Shown in pieces: positions 10,860-28,007 of a stretch of 64,000 nt of DNA. Source of the DNA: Gryganskiella cystojenkinii (lineage: Eukaryota > Mortierellomycota > Mortierellomycetes > Mortierellales > Mortierellaceae). The stretch is from the NCBI GenBank assembly GCA_015852425.1, contig JAAAIG010000030.1, positions 35,179 to 99,178 of the forward strand, written 5' to 3'. Under the pieces are notes generated by a model. The model had not been told where the DNA came from. It was given only the letters and a program-made list of their open reading frames with translations, and did not search any database. A program made the position numbers and the translations under genes. Each line of letters opens with the position of its first letter. Position 1 is the stretch's first letter.

Positions 10860-13577
10860 CTAGTTGAACCCATTCACGTCCATCGGGAGATCGTGGACAA
10901 CCGGCGACAGTGCCTTCCAGTTGTCAAAGAGGCTCTGACTCGTCTTCATCTGCTCATGCACAAAGTTCTGGTACATGCTGGCGATCAGGGCATGGTTCTT
11001 GTGGAAATACGTAATCTCCATCCAGAGCGTGTGCTGAACAAGAATAGCCCTCTGTCCCTGAATCTCCAATTCCGCTCGATCCTATTCAGCGCAAACAAAC
11101 AAGAGTAAGTATACGGATCCAAAACGAGAACTTAAAGTAAGCTCGTGATTTTTGTTGGGAATCGCCTTACTGAGTGAATATTGTGCAGGACCTTCTCAAT
11201 CTGAGCATCGTAGATCGCAGTGGCAGCCACGGGATCCGCATTGTTGGATGTGGCGGCAGTAGCAGCAGTCGTAGCAGAGGCCCTGAGCGACTTGAGCCTG
11301 GTCTCGTTTGCGGTCACTCGCTTCTTTAAGACTTCGGTGATGTTACCGCTGTCTCGAGCATAATCGCGTCGTAACAACAACTCCTTGACAGACACCAGGA
11401 GATCCCGATGACGCTTCAAACTCTCAACCATGCCTTGACGTATGTCCCTAGACTCATGCTCAAGCAAGGATCCAGTCTGTTGGAGATGGGTTCCTATCCT
11501 GTCGTAACCCTGGCTCAGCTGACCACAGTTGTAACACTCCTCAATGTGACACTGTCTCTCGCAATCAGCCAATGCTCTATAATATGGAAATGATAGACAA
11601 ATGAACGTTAGATCAAAGAGTCGTCCAACAGAGCATAGATACAGTCCAAACGAAAACTGTACTTGATTGAGAGACTGAATCGGGTATAATCTCCAGCGTT
11701 CGCCTCGGTTCTCTTCTGGATGCGGTCCAAAACGTGGACCATATTTTTGTAGTACTCGATTGAGGCTGGTAATCTTCTCTTGACTGCGTCCAGCTGTGTG
11801 TCCAAAGTCATAGGAATCTGTTTCGATAATGTCTCCGAAATGGGTATCTTGGCAGTGAATTCATCCTCGGTCGAGATGACAACGTTCTTCCTCCAGAGAG
11901 CCAATTCCTAGAATAAGAAAAGGAGTAGCTAGTGTTAGATCACAGTACAAGAAAATCAACTCGGTCATTAAAACATTGGATAGGCAATTAATGGCTTTCA
12001 ACTCACCACTGGCTCTGTCAAGAAAGAAATCACAAGTGGGTCGTTCTTGAGCACAGGATGTCGCATCAACGCATTCATAAAGCGGGTCAATCCCCTTAAT
12101 CTGCGCTCCAGGAATGCCTCATCCGCAACTATCCAAAAGGACATAAAGACGAACGACTGTACGGTCAGCATACATTCAAATATATCCGTCAAGTTTCGGC
12201 GAAGTTATAAGAGCATACCTCCGAGTCTCTTGGGCGGCAGATTGGGCAAAATACGGAAAGGAAATCGCTTGGCGAGCACTTCCAACATCCAAAAGAAATC
12301 GCTGTATCTTCTGGTAACGGTCGTTTGGCGGTTCTAGGGAGAAATAATTAATGAAATCATCGTCAGCCAACATGCAACATACGTGCGATGACATACGCTT
12401 TTTACTCAATAGCCCATCATTGCACGATACCTTGGACTCGACAATGTAATTGGTATGCTTGAACAAAAAGATGCCTTCCTTCTCGGGTGCAAATCTAATT
12501 CTGATTGTGTCTAGATGCAAGAACCACTGGTACATTTCCTTGCGTGTCACCTCTGGGTCCGCATTGCGAGGCATTTCGGCAGAGGTGAGGGGTGGAGAGG
12601 CCAAACTGGATGGTGCAGGTGGGTAACCTCCGTTCCCGCTCTTCATTGTCGAGACCACTGAGCTTCTCCAAGGATCTGAGACTGTACTTCCAACATGCAC
12701 AGGGTGGTTATGAAGGGGCAAGGTCGAACTCGTTGCGTAAATATTTGTCTCCCTTGTGGTCCCGAAATCGACCGACTCAAGACCAGGCAAATGAGGGATG
12801 GGCAGGTCTACGTGGGTGTATCAAATTTTGGTCAGACAAATGTTTGTAAAGTACAACACTGATGGGAAGTACGATCTCCTAGGAGGCTCTGCCGCTTTTA
12901 CCTTCTCGATGCGCAATCAAGCTTTCGATAGTCAGATCCATGTTCTTTTGAGCCATCGCCACGAGAGCCAGGGTCACACTACACTCGCCCTTTGAGATTC
13001 TTGATCGAGTTGGAGCCACCACGATGTTCAAGATCTAGACTCATTAGTGTAGAATATTACCCGAATTTCTCCTCGGGTTAACAGTATGTTTGGGACAGAA
13101 GCAGGAAAATCCTTTTTTTCATGGATAAGTGACCTTTGTTTTGTTTATGCTTACCTGATTGACAGTGGATGGTGGTAATCCACTGAGGGCAACAATTTTA
13201 TGGATGGCAGAGACTGTGATCTTTCCGCCTTGAGGCTGTGCCAGGTCAAAGGCAGTCGAGTAGATACTTGGCAACGGCATCCCAGCTATATTCATGTATT
13301 GGTGGCAAACAAAGACGGGATGGGACACTCAAAGAGTTAGATTTGAGCTTGTTCAAAAGGGCATAATAGGGGGCAACCTGTCGACCGAAAAGCCTTTTTT
13401 CAGGCATAAAAAGCAAACGAAGGGCGTACACAAGATGTTGCTCAGGTCCAAAGGGTTCAGTCCTCGAGGAGAGCTAGTACCCCAGGGGTCATTGACTTCA
13501 AATGGCGGGGCCACTGCGGTAGTCGCGGAGAATGAAGCCGTCATGGCATCATTTGTGTTGTCCTGGAGCCCATTCAT
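10860..13577 (-). CDS. MVP1: sorting nexin Mvp1 / SNX8 (PX-BAR)
   Basis: Nine exons on the minus strand: 13430-13577, 13155-13285, 12902-13034, 12431-12807, 12219-12333, 12007-12128, 11663-11907, 11171-11576 and 10860-11081. All phases agree and give 632 residues. The N-terminal part carries the EH-like module typical of Mvp1/SNX8 ([11 protein letters not shown] ... [10 protein letters not shown] ... ALVAMAQKN). A linker leads to the PX domain with its phosphoinositide-binding core [13 protein letters not shown] and PNLPPKR, then a long helical BAR region ending at 10860. The linker (exon 4) is Ser/Pro-rich. Mvp1 forms endosomal tubules on PI3P membranes and returns cargo from endosomes to Golgi or plasma membrane. 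The C-terminal [10 protein letters not shown]...F..W block fits the SNX8 BAR end. Nine exons make this one of the most intron-dense genes here. Confidence 0.93.
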
Positions 13578-14349
13578 TTTCGTTGTAGGGTTGACTGATT
13601 GTCTATTCCTGATGGGGGAAGGATAGAACTAAAGCTGTCTGTCTGTACGAGACGGGATGTGCCTGAGGAGACGGCTGAGCGACGGGAAGAGAGTGAACGA
13701 GATGGAGAGTAGGGAAGAAGATTCGATGGATGAGATGAAAAATAAAATAAAGAGGACTATTTGAGAAGGCGCGTTGACTTTTGTGCCTTTTTTTTTGCTT
13801 TGACGCCATTGGCTCACGCGAGCACGCAGGAACAGCAATGCATTGACGGGACAGAGGAGGAACAAAAAAATCCTTAATGTTGATTATGCTTGGGATGAGC
13901 TTCTTTGTTTGTTAGCTTGTTGCCTGTCTTTAGCCTCCTTCTCCACCATTATTTAGTTTGGAGTCCACGAAGATTTGATCCGCAACAACATCACCGCTCC
14001 TTGGTTTAGCTCATGTTAAATAGCTTGGACCTGAGATCGATTGCACTTTGAGGTTCTCGTTTTCTTTGATAGACCAAATAATGCGGCAGCCGCTTGCTTT
14101 TTTGACTTTTTATGCACTTCAATGTCCATCAGCCCCTTCCTGCCACGCGCAGGAATACTCTCCTTCCCACTGTTACACCAGTCCAACACGTGTGAATAGA
14201 ACCTTCGAACTCAACTTTTTCCCGTACAAAGTGCAAGGAAGGGATCGATGAAAAAGATGAAGTATTTTTTTATGTTTATTTATCTACAAAAGCAACCATG
14301 AGAAATTTTATTGACAGAGACTCCCCTTTACGTTTTCCAAACACTTAAT
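13578..14349. other. intergenic region
   Basis: Upstream of the sorting nexin and downstream of thioredoxin reductase (both minus strand). Likely contains the MVP1 promoter and the TrxR 3' UTR. No further gene or repeat recognised. Confidence 0.5.
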
Positions 14350-19426
<5,077 letters not shown>

Positions 19427-22253
19427 TCAAGATACGGGGATGGAGACTTGGGCTGGAGTCGAGCTCGTGTGAAAAAAAGGCTTTCTCAATCGAAACTTCC
19501 ATCGGTACCATTTTTAAGAGGCTGGGGGATACCAACGTGTTTGCGCCATTCGGTTTGTTGACAGCGAGGTGTTTGCCTCCAAGAAAGAAAGAAAACAACA
19601 ACAAAAACAATTGTAATTTTAATTTCGCTAGAAGAAATAGACGAAAATGGCTTTCAATGGCTATTCAAACAAATTCTTGGGATCATGGGATAGAGAATGG
19701 CGGGATACATGCATGCTGTTCAAAAAGGAAGGGGGAAAGCTCATGCAAGGGACGATGGAATGCGTGGCCACGCAACGAGACATTTTTGCCACGCTATGCA
19801 TGCAATACCACGAAAATTATGTCCTTTGAATCCAATTGCCCGAAGTTGGACGCCATTCCCCAAGAAAGACAAATGTTTATTGTGTCACAGTCGCAACGAG
19901 GGCGTGCATATTTTTGCAGAGAGTTGGCAACAACCCAGTGTTAACCAAACTATGGACCCTTACGGGCGAAAATTGTCTATGCTCACGACAACAGACAGAG
20001 AAAGAAACAAAGAGTGACAGACGAAGCGTGAGGCGTACCTGCATGAAAAAAGGACAGGATAGTCCGAACGATCGTGTGAACGAACTTTTTGAAATGATAT
20101 CAGACTTGGGTTCAACGATTGCACTTTCGTGCTCTCTTTTCTCGTTTGAACAAAACCATTGTTTTTTTTTGAGCAAAGTGTCAAGGTCCCACAGACCTCA
20201 CCTACGATTATTTGCTCACATACACACATACAATTTTGTCATCGCTCTGGGCGCTCCTCCCTGTCGCTTTTTTGTGCTTTCACCCTTTCATGATTCTTGA
20301 TTGTGCTCATATGAGCAAAAGAGGGAGAAGGGAAGGGGCAGCTGTTGGCAAGGATCCATGTCCACAAGCCGACTATTCCTTTTTTGGGTTGCTTTTTTCG
20401 CTTCCGTTTTTCTTGTTGTTGCTGTTGTCGTTGTTGTTGCCGTCTATTGCTATTGTCTGTCGACCGTTGAAGAAAGTGTTTTCTTCTTATTTATTTTCAT
20501 CAACGTGATTGTTCATGTTCGAGGATGGGAATGTGGGTCCGCTTGTTTTTATTAACTATTTCCCATGAAATGATGGGTAAATCAAAAACGCCATAGGAAC
20601 CCGAGAGTGAGAGAGCATGAAAAATTTGGTAAACAAACACGCGACAATGTCCCTAGCTTTATTTTTTTAATGGTACTTTCCCAGGCAACGACATTTTTTG
20701 AATTTATCTGTTCTAGACCCGCCTTGTCTAATTCGACTTTCACTAGCGCATTAATGCCATCTCTCTAGGCCAGGTACCAAGAGCTAGTAACCTTGACCCT
20801 TTCAGTTGGACCTTGGTTGCTCGTGATAACCTCTTCTCCCGGTAAACTGATATTTTTTGCCTTTCTTTCCAGGAACATGATACCTTTTTCACAAGGAAGT
20901 TTTTTTTACGTCGGTAGCAGTACATGATAAACCGAGAATTGCTCATCCGCCAGGCCCCATTTTTTTGTCAATCTTCACACTACTGCTGCATCATTCTCCT
21001 GGGGAGGGAGAGAGGGAGAGTGGGTGACTTCAAAATACAACGCGCAGTCCCTGTTATTTGGTGTAAATGGTGCTAAAAAATATCGATACTTTTGAAGAGT
21101 CAGTGGGCAATTATGAACTGGCGTTATTCCATCCCTGAGAATGCAGAAAACCAACTGGTCTTCCTCTCCGTGCGACCCCTCTTCGACATCCAATAAAGTA
21201 CAGTATTACAAATACCTGGAGGAAAAGGAAAGAGCCAGAGAGAGTAAACATAATATTCCTGGGAATTACCAGTTGCTTTTGTTTTTGTTTTCGTTTTTTC
21301 ACAAGAAGGGGATGGGAAAGGGAGGAACCGAGGAGAAGGGAGGAGCGAGGGGTTCGTGACACAAGACCAACTTCGAGCCAAATTAGTCCAGTTAGTTGTC
21401 CTTCGCCAAATACCCGGGCGCTCTGTACTTTACCTGACTGGAGAAGGACGATGGGCAGCGCTCAAAGTAATCAGTCATGTAAACAAACGGTGGGAACAAA
21501 GGATTAGAAACGCGGCGTTTCCCACCAATAGGCTTGCCTGCAACGGTTTTCTTGATGTCGATGCAGGAACACGCGCTTGATTTTTATGGCTCACTAAAAG
21601 GCCATGACCTAACACGCCCTTGCATGAAGAAAAAATAAAAACGCATTACTAAATAAGCTCTCAAGCCTCTCGTTCTATGTTTTCCTCGGGAATGTGGACC
21701 TTCATTGGATGTTGTTATCAAATATTTGAACCCTTTGTGCAACATCTCGCGAGCCACTAGTCAGCAGCTCATTCACCCTTCAACATCATTCAGCCGCTCT
21801 GTGATTGATGGGAACCACAACAAGAAAAAAACACTTTTTTCGTCACCCGGGTAACTTGAATGCGCTCACTCACTACCTGTCGACCCTTTTTGGAGACAAT
21901 TGCGCTATCTTCGTCCACGCCGTACCAACATGCCAACGGCTCTCTTGTGGTGCTCATTTGTTCAAGGATCAGGGTCCACTCTCCATCCCTTTCAATATTT
22001 TTTTAACCCCCTCTCGAAGCAAAGACAGGCATATGCGATTGAAAAAACCCCTGGTTGCTTTATTGAATCTTTATAATCTTTATATTCGTTATGCTACTCC
22101 TTGGACAAATGCACGTATAAAAGGGACCTTGACGAATCTTACATTTTCTCTTTTTTTTTCTTCACTCCACATCATCTCTCGCTTTCTCAGCTCACACTTC
22201 ACTCCCTGACCTTTTCCATCCACCTCCTCTCCCAAAAACCTAAACCTTTCAAG
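19427..22253. other. long intergenic region upstream of subtilase (2.8 kb)
   Basis: The largest gene-free stretch in the window. Homopolymer runs and T-rich blocks are frequent, and several short open frames lack any recognisable family or codon-use signal. Its last ~150 bases hold the subtilase core promoter. The length would suit a regulated promoter, but no specific binding site can be defended by eye. Confidence 0.45.
22115..22122 (+). promoter_or_regulatory. TATA box (TATAAAAG) of the subtilase gene
   Basis: A perfect TATAAAAG lies 132 bases before the ATG at 22254, followed by a pyrimidine-rich 5' UTR, the usual arrangement for a strongly inducible fungal gene. Confidence 0.6.
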
Positions 22254-23429
22254 ATGAAGTACACTCTCCTTCTCGCTGCCTGCGTTGCTTTGGTCCAAGC
22301 CGCCCCTTTGATCGCTCCTTCGGGCTCCGCGAAACCTATCCCAGATTCTTACATTGTCATCCTCAAGAAGGGACATTCTACCGACTCCTTCAAGACCCAA
22401 TTCGATGCTCTCGCCAACCGTCAGAACAAGGGCGGTCGTGGTGTCAAGTCCCAGATTCACCGCGAGTACAAGGCCTTGCAGGGTTTCCATGCTTCCCTCG
22501 CCCCAGCGGCCTTGAAGGAACTCCAGGCCATGGACGAGGTCGCGTATGTGGAACAAGATGCCGTCATGAAGATTCTCGGGCAGCAGAACTCTCCTCCATC
22601 CTGGGGTCTGACCCGTGTCTCTGAGCAAGACTTGGATTTGAGCCAGCCTTATCTCTACAACGATAAGGCCGGTCAGGGTATTACCGCCTATGTCGTCGAC
22701 ACTGGTGTCTACGCTGCACACTCTGAATTTGGTGGTCGTGCCAAGTTAGCCGCCAACTTTATTACTGGCTCCAAGAACACGGATGAGAACGGTCATGGTA
22801 CCCACGTCTCCGGTACCATCGGTGGTTCTACTTATGGTGTCGCCAAGAAGGTCAACATTGTCGGTGTCAAGGTTCTCGACGCTCAAGGTTCCGGTTCGAC
22901 CTCCGGTGTAGTCGCCGGTATGGACTGGGTCGCTCAGCATGCTACTCCCGGAAAGTCGGTCGTGAACATGTCTCTTGGTGGTGGCAAGTCCCAGGCCATC
23001 GATGACGCCGCCGGCCGCCTCTTTGATGCCAACATCCCCTTGATCGTCGCTGCTGGTAACGACGAGACCATGGATGCCTGCGATGGCTCTCCCTCTGGTG
23101 CCCCCAACACCTTGACCGTTGCTGCCTCGGACAACACTGACGGTCCTGCCTACTTTACCTCCTGGGGTTCCTGTGTTGAGATCTTTGGACCCGGTGTCGA
23201 TATTACCTCCTCCTGGATCGGTAGCACGCGTGCCAAGAACACCATCTCGGGTACTTCCATGGCCACTCCCCACGTCGTCGGTGTTGCGGCCTTGTACTTG
23301 TCCGAGGGTGGTATCGGAAGCGCTCAGGCTCTCTTTGACAAGTTGACCAGCTCCGCTTCCGCTGATCGCATCCAGGGCGAGCTCAACGGCTCCCCCAACT
23401 TGTTGGTCTACAACGGTGGTGCCAACTAA
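22254..23429 (+). CDS. secreted proteinase K-like subtilisin (S8A)
   Basis: Intronless, 391 residues. Signal peptide ~1-16 ending VQAA, then an inhibitor-I9 propeptide (DSYIVILKKG ... VEQDAV, ~30-105), then the mature protease starting near SPPSWGL. The catalytic triad is visible as D149 in VVDTG, H181 in NGHGTHVSG and S335 in GTSMATPH, with oxyanion Asn269 in AAGND. This is the complete proteinase K layout with no missing residue, and no C-terminal extension. Codon use is strongly skewed to C-ending codons, suggesting high expression. The product should be an extracellular or vacuolar endopeptidase; lack of an anchor favours secretion. A TATA box lies at 22115. Confidence 0.96.
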   Translation: MKYTLLLAACVALVQAAPLIAPSGSAKPIPDSYIVILKKGHSTDSFKTQFDALANRQNKGGRGVKSQIHREYKALQGFHASLAPAALKELQAMDEVAYVEQDAVMKILGQQNSPPSWGLTRVSEQDLDLSQPYLYNDKAGQGITAYVVDTGVYAAHSEFGGRAKLAANFITGSKNTDENGHGTHVSGTIGGSTYGVAKKVNIVGVKVLDAQGSGSTSGVVAGMDWVAQHATPGKSVVNMSLGGGKSQAIDDAAGRLFDANIPLIVAAGNDETMDACDGSPSGAPNTLTVAASDNTDGPAYFTSWGSCVEIFGPGVDITSSWIGSTRAKNTISGTSMATPHVVGVAALYLSEGGIGSAQALFDKLTSSASADRIQGELNGSPNLLVYNGGAN

Positions 23430-23742
23430 TTTCGTCCCCTCCTCTCACGACATGTCCAAATTTTTTTTAATGTTTCTCCCTGTGGGAGCTGGAAAAAAAA
23501 AAGAAATCGATCCCTGTATTTAACCGTATTTAGCAGAAAAAGAAGCAGCTATGCACTGGCGACGTTGGTCTGGTACTATGTATGCCTTTGCAAACAAAGA
23601 AGTCATTAAAAAAATTGATATCCCCTTACTCTCTATTACAACAAATGATTTATTTTTTTATGTCTGGAAAATGTGGACGATCATTTGTTGGATTTTTGAA
23701 TTTTAAAAAAAAAGATGTTGAGAATTATGGATCGCATCTAGT
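23430..23742. other. intergenic, convergent 3' ends
   Basis: A/T-rich sequence of 313 bases between the subtilase stop and the end of the SEC14-GOLD gene. No feature beyond probable 3' UTRs. Confidence 0.5.
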
Positions 23743-26472
23743 TTATGGGGAATCAGAACTCTGCTCGCCGAGGATACCATCGACCGTAACACCATATTCC
23801 ATCTGAACGAGACCACGCTGATTCTCGGGTTTCCAGGACATGACATAAAGACCTGCATCCTTGGCTCTAAACTTGACCTCGACACCGCTCGCCTCGGGGT
23901 AGTCTGACAACGAATAGAATTTTGTAGGCTCGACACTATTTTTTTGGACAGAGGTATTTCAGAAAGAAAAAAAAACGTAAAAGGAGTTAGTTCAGAAAAG
24001 ATCCAACTGGAAACATTTTTCGCTATTATGCGCTATAGATCAACAAACTTACACAGTGCCACTATCAGCCGCCTCGCCAAACTCGAAACGAACGACAGTA
24101 AAGTTGAGACCCTCACAGGCGGCACGAACACCCTTGACACGGAACTTGATAATCACCTCGGGTTGATGTTCCACATCCTCATCCGCGACCACAACTTCGT
24201 ACTCGCAGGCCTTTCCGTGCGCCATGGTGGAAAACATTTGGTAAATACCATCCTTGGGCCGTCCAGGCATGACATAATCCATGATAGAGTTGGCAGAAGC
24301 GGTCGAAGATGAACGAGGACGGAGATAGGTAGGAACAGCCAAGAGATTGGGGTTGGCAGGGGCGGCGGCTTCGACGGGCTTGATATTGTTCAAGACCACC
24401 GAGGGAACACAACCACCGGGCATGTGGCTGCAGGTACATTCACCTCCGAGAAACTCGGGCAGGTTCTCGGGCTCGATATGGTCCAACAAGATGGATTTGA
24501 AATCCTTGCCCAGAATATGAATCTTCTCAATGACTATATTTCCGTGCCAAAGTAGAAAAAAAACAACGACATCAAAAATTGGTGAGTACCCATGTCTTGA
24601 AAGAGGAAAATTAAGTGTCATATGCCAGTTTTGATCCGAGACATTTAAAAAAAGCAGCTTACCACCAGGGTCGAGCCATTTCTTGATCATAGAGTACACC
24701 TTGACAAAGACATAAGGACTGTTGACGATAAAGAGTTTTCCGAGGCGCTCGGGGTAGGCTTTCTGATCCATGTCGGTCAACGATCGGAGCATGTTCAAGC
24801 CATCCATATGAAGCTCTAAAAGTCCAAACGCAATGTAAAAAAAACCCCCCCCCTTCAGTGATTAGAGATTTGGCCTTGATTTTTTCCATATCCCACTGAA
24901 CAAAAAAAATCGCAGTGTCTCTTACGGTGGAAGCCCATTCCGGTACAGTCGAAAATAACCGTCTCCTTGTCAATGACCTTGTCATCTGTTCCAAACCGCT
25001 TCTCACACTCGGGCATGATGGTGCTGTGGACAAACTCTGAGCAACGGATATGATAATCGACCAACTCGGCCGTCGTGACATTCTTGGCCAATCCTTTGAC
25101 GTTGTGCTGACCCTAATTATGAGGACGAAAGCAAATCCTGGTGGTCAGTTTCTATTTGTTGCTGTCGCTGCTGTTCCTTCGAGGTATCCCTTCCGCCCTC
25201 ATTTTGTTTGCAATGATCTGCCATGCCACAGCCGTCTTTTCCCTGTTTCGTCCTTTTGAGATCACCTACCATGCGCTCGATATAGATGGGTCGTCCAGCT
25301 CGGTCCCACTTGTGAAGACAGCTTCCGCCCATATATTTTTGCAATCTGACGGCGTGCTCGGGCACGTTGGGTTGTCCAGCCTCGATGTTGGCATCGGGGA
25401 CGGAATGCCATCCACGAACACCGTACATGACGCCGTTCGAATTATGGGGTCCAGGAACTGGCAAATCATCGACCTTGTTGGCCTTTCTCCATTCCAACGA
25501 CGCTAACAACTGAGCATGGGCACCGGCCTAATGAATTGCGAGTAGGGGAAAAGGAAGTTACGGTGTCAGCGTATGTTGTCAAACAAGCAGGTTGTTCATG
25601 GATCGATCGATGACAGAACCGGATCAAAGAGACAAAGTTCAAAAAAAAAAAAAAAAAAAGGTGATCAAAAATAATTATGACATCGTTGTCACACCAACTG
25701 ACAGTGGAAGAGAACAAACGAACAGACTGAGAGCAATTCTGTCCAAAGGGACACAAAGAGAAGGCAAAGAGGGATAGGGCCAGGTACAGGGACGCCCTCA
25801 GACGACCAAAAAAAAAAAGATGATGGAAATGTTCCTTTCTTCTTTTTTTCCTTTGTTCCTGAGAAGAAATCGAACCATGAAAGGGTGGGAAAAAAAACAT
25901 AACAGCAGACGAGGAATGTTTCCTTGATCCTGGCTGTATGGCTCAACATACCAAGTCGTAACTTCTGGCGACAATGAAACGCATAAGTTCCTATTAGATG
26001 AGCCAAGGCGAATAAAAAAAAAGAGGAAGATCAAAAATAGATAAGGAGATTAGAACCGGGAACGGTCAAGATCTCTCTGTTTGTTCCTGTCCCCTTCCTT
26101 TTTTTCTTGTCCGTGGTCGTCGAGGGGGAGGGTGGCTAACAGATGATAGAGATATGACAAGGATGTCCATGAAAGTCACAATGGCTTCCTGTCCCTGTTC
26201 CCTAGCAAGCCTGTCCTTCAAGGCAACCTGGGGATGCATTCGCGTCCTGCTGATCAGCTCCCGATTCAAGGCATTCACTGACAAGCAGACTGCAGCAGCT
26301 AGAAGTACAATGTCAAAATGGGTATTCCAAGAAAAGTGCTTACTCCATCGTCATATTTCTCGTTGTCAGCACCAAGGAGGGTACGAAAGGCGGCCAATGC
26401 TTCGACCTGCTTGGGTTCTGTGTAGGGGTGCTTGGAATGCACAGAGGACGTGTCGGAGGCAGGAGTCGACAT
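23743..26472 (-). CDS. SEC14-like lipid-transfer protein with CRAL-TRIO and GOLD domains
   Basis: Seven exons on the minus strand: 26344-26472, 25952-25990 (a 39-nt micro-exon), 25270-25527, 24926-25112, 24663-24815, 24053-24533 and 23743-23935; 479 residues. The CRAL-TRIO N-terminal helices read DDGELMRFIVARSYDL then LLASLEWR. The lipid-binding domain follows, with FDCTGMGFH, LGKLFIVNSPYVFVKVYSMIKKWLDPG and EKIHILGKDFKSILLDHI, ending in LPEFLGGECTC. Residues ~340-479 form a GOLD domain of the SEC14L type. The domain order is that of animal SEC14L and fungal SEC14-GOLD proteins, which move phosphatidylinositol or other lipids between membranes. The 337-nt intron 1 contains an ORF that is not part of the gene. 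The ligand cannot be told. Confidence 0.92.
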
Positions 26473-28007
26473 TATTATGTGAATGTAATTAGTTGAAGTG
26501 TGAAGAAGTGAATGTCAATGAGAATAACGAAGGCGGGGAGGAGGTAAAAATAAGGAGAATGAAAAGTGAAGAGAAGATGGGAATGAAATGAAAAGGGAAA
26601 AGAAATGTAAAATGTGAAAGAAAAATAGAGGTCAGGACGTCGTTCAAAAAAAAGGGCTATTTATGAAGCAGGCGACTTTTTGCATTGTTGCTCATTTTTG
26701 CATTCAGGGGAGGACGGGAGACCACCTCCAATTGAAAGCTTTATCGGGTGGGCTTGTCGTCCTCTTCTTCTTCCTCTCCTCCTACTGTTTTCGTCCCTTT
26801 GATTCTTCCTATTCCGTGGCCTGTTGCTTTTTTTTTTTTTGTTCCGTTTTCCGTTGTGTTCCCGGGTATGGCTGTGCCGATGAGAATGGATGGGTCAGAG
26901 ACTTGAGAGAGCGTTGCGTATACTGAGTGGCTGGCTGGGTTGCGCAGAAACCTTCAAAAGGACAAAAATGGACTTGTGGATAAATAAATTCCCTTTGCAA
27001 CCACAAACAGGATCTCAGTCGGTCGATCGCGATTTCCCCAACGTACCTTTATCTCTCACTCTTTAGTTTTTTTGCTTTTCTATTGTCTTTAGCTCTGAAC
27101 TCTTGGACAATTCTGCTGTCATCCAAGACTACTGACCTATGTCAGTGATCTCCAGATTCGTCTTTGATGGGCAACTAACCCTTTGATTCTCTCTCTCCCC
27201 TTGTCCCCCTGCCCTAAGCAAAATTTGCAACTTGACCTCTCACACGACCGAAGATATTTTGATTTTTGCTGGCTTTCCTTAACAAAACGAACGCGCATCC
27301 CCTAGTTGCACATGCACAGATTTGACCCTGCGCCTGCGTCGTCGCTGTTGGCCTGCTCATTATCCTCCTTTTTTTATCGATGATGTTCGGGCTTCCTGAT
27401 ATGTATTCGAAGGAAGTCTTGTGGCGCTTTACTAATCAACATACAAATCCTCTCTTCCCGAAGACTACCTTATTTTAACAAGGCACATGGCGAACGTTTT
27501 TGTCTTCGGGCTCGGAGAATGTCGATCGTGTGGGGGGGATGCTGGGAGAAAAAGCCTCGAGTGCTTGCCAACAGTTACGAAATAAAAGGTGGCTCGTGCA
27601 AGTTCGCGTCGATCCATTCCAAGCAAATCTACGCACAAAAAAAAAAGAAATGTTAGCATTACTGAGCCGACGCTATGAAACCAACAACAACAATGGCCAA
27701 ATGAAGTCATGAGCGAACGACGATGGTGCAAGAACCATTAGAAGCACTTTAAACTGCGTTTGACTTTTTTTATTTTGTCATCAACTGAGCCTTCTTCTTT
27801 TCATTATTTTGGGCAATTTCGCACTTTTTCAACTTTTTCTCTCTCCTTCCTTCACTCTTTTTATTTTCTTCTCTTTCACCGCCACCGCCCACCTCTTTCT
27901 CTTCCTTCATCCAGCATCCGCTCTCTTTTACTCTTTTGATCAATTCCCATCCTCTCTTTTTGAGCTCTCCCTCTTTCTCTCACTTTCCCTCAAAAAAAAC
28001 ATCCAAC
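26473..28007. other. divergent intergenic region (1.5 kb)
   Basis: It lies between the heads of the SEC14-GOLD gene (-) and the PRXL2-like gene (+). Directly upstream of 28008 is a long T/C-rich block (27780-28000) typical of fungal core promoters lacking TATA. No gene or RNA recognised. Confidence 0.5.

Noticed and set aside
22089..23273. Long minus-strand open frames (210 and 175 codons)
   Set aside because: Shadows of the codon-biased subtilase gene on the plus strand; their composition is Gly/Asp/Thr-rich nonsense.
26066..26284. 72-codon minus-strand frame inside the first SEC14-GOLD intron
   Set aside because: It does not continue the CRAL-TRIO N-terminal pattern; splicing past it to the 25952-25990 micro-exon restores the conserved helix with matching phases.
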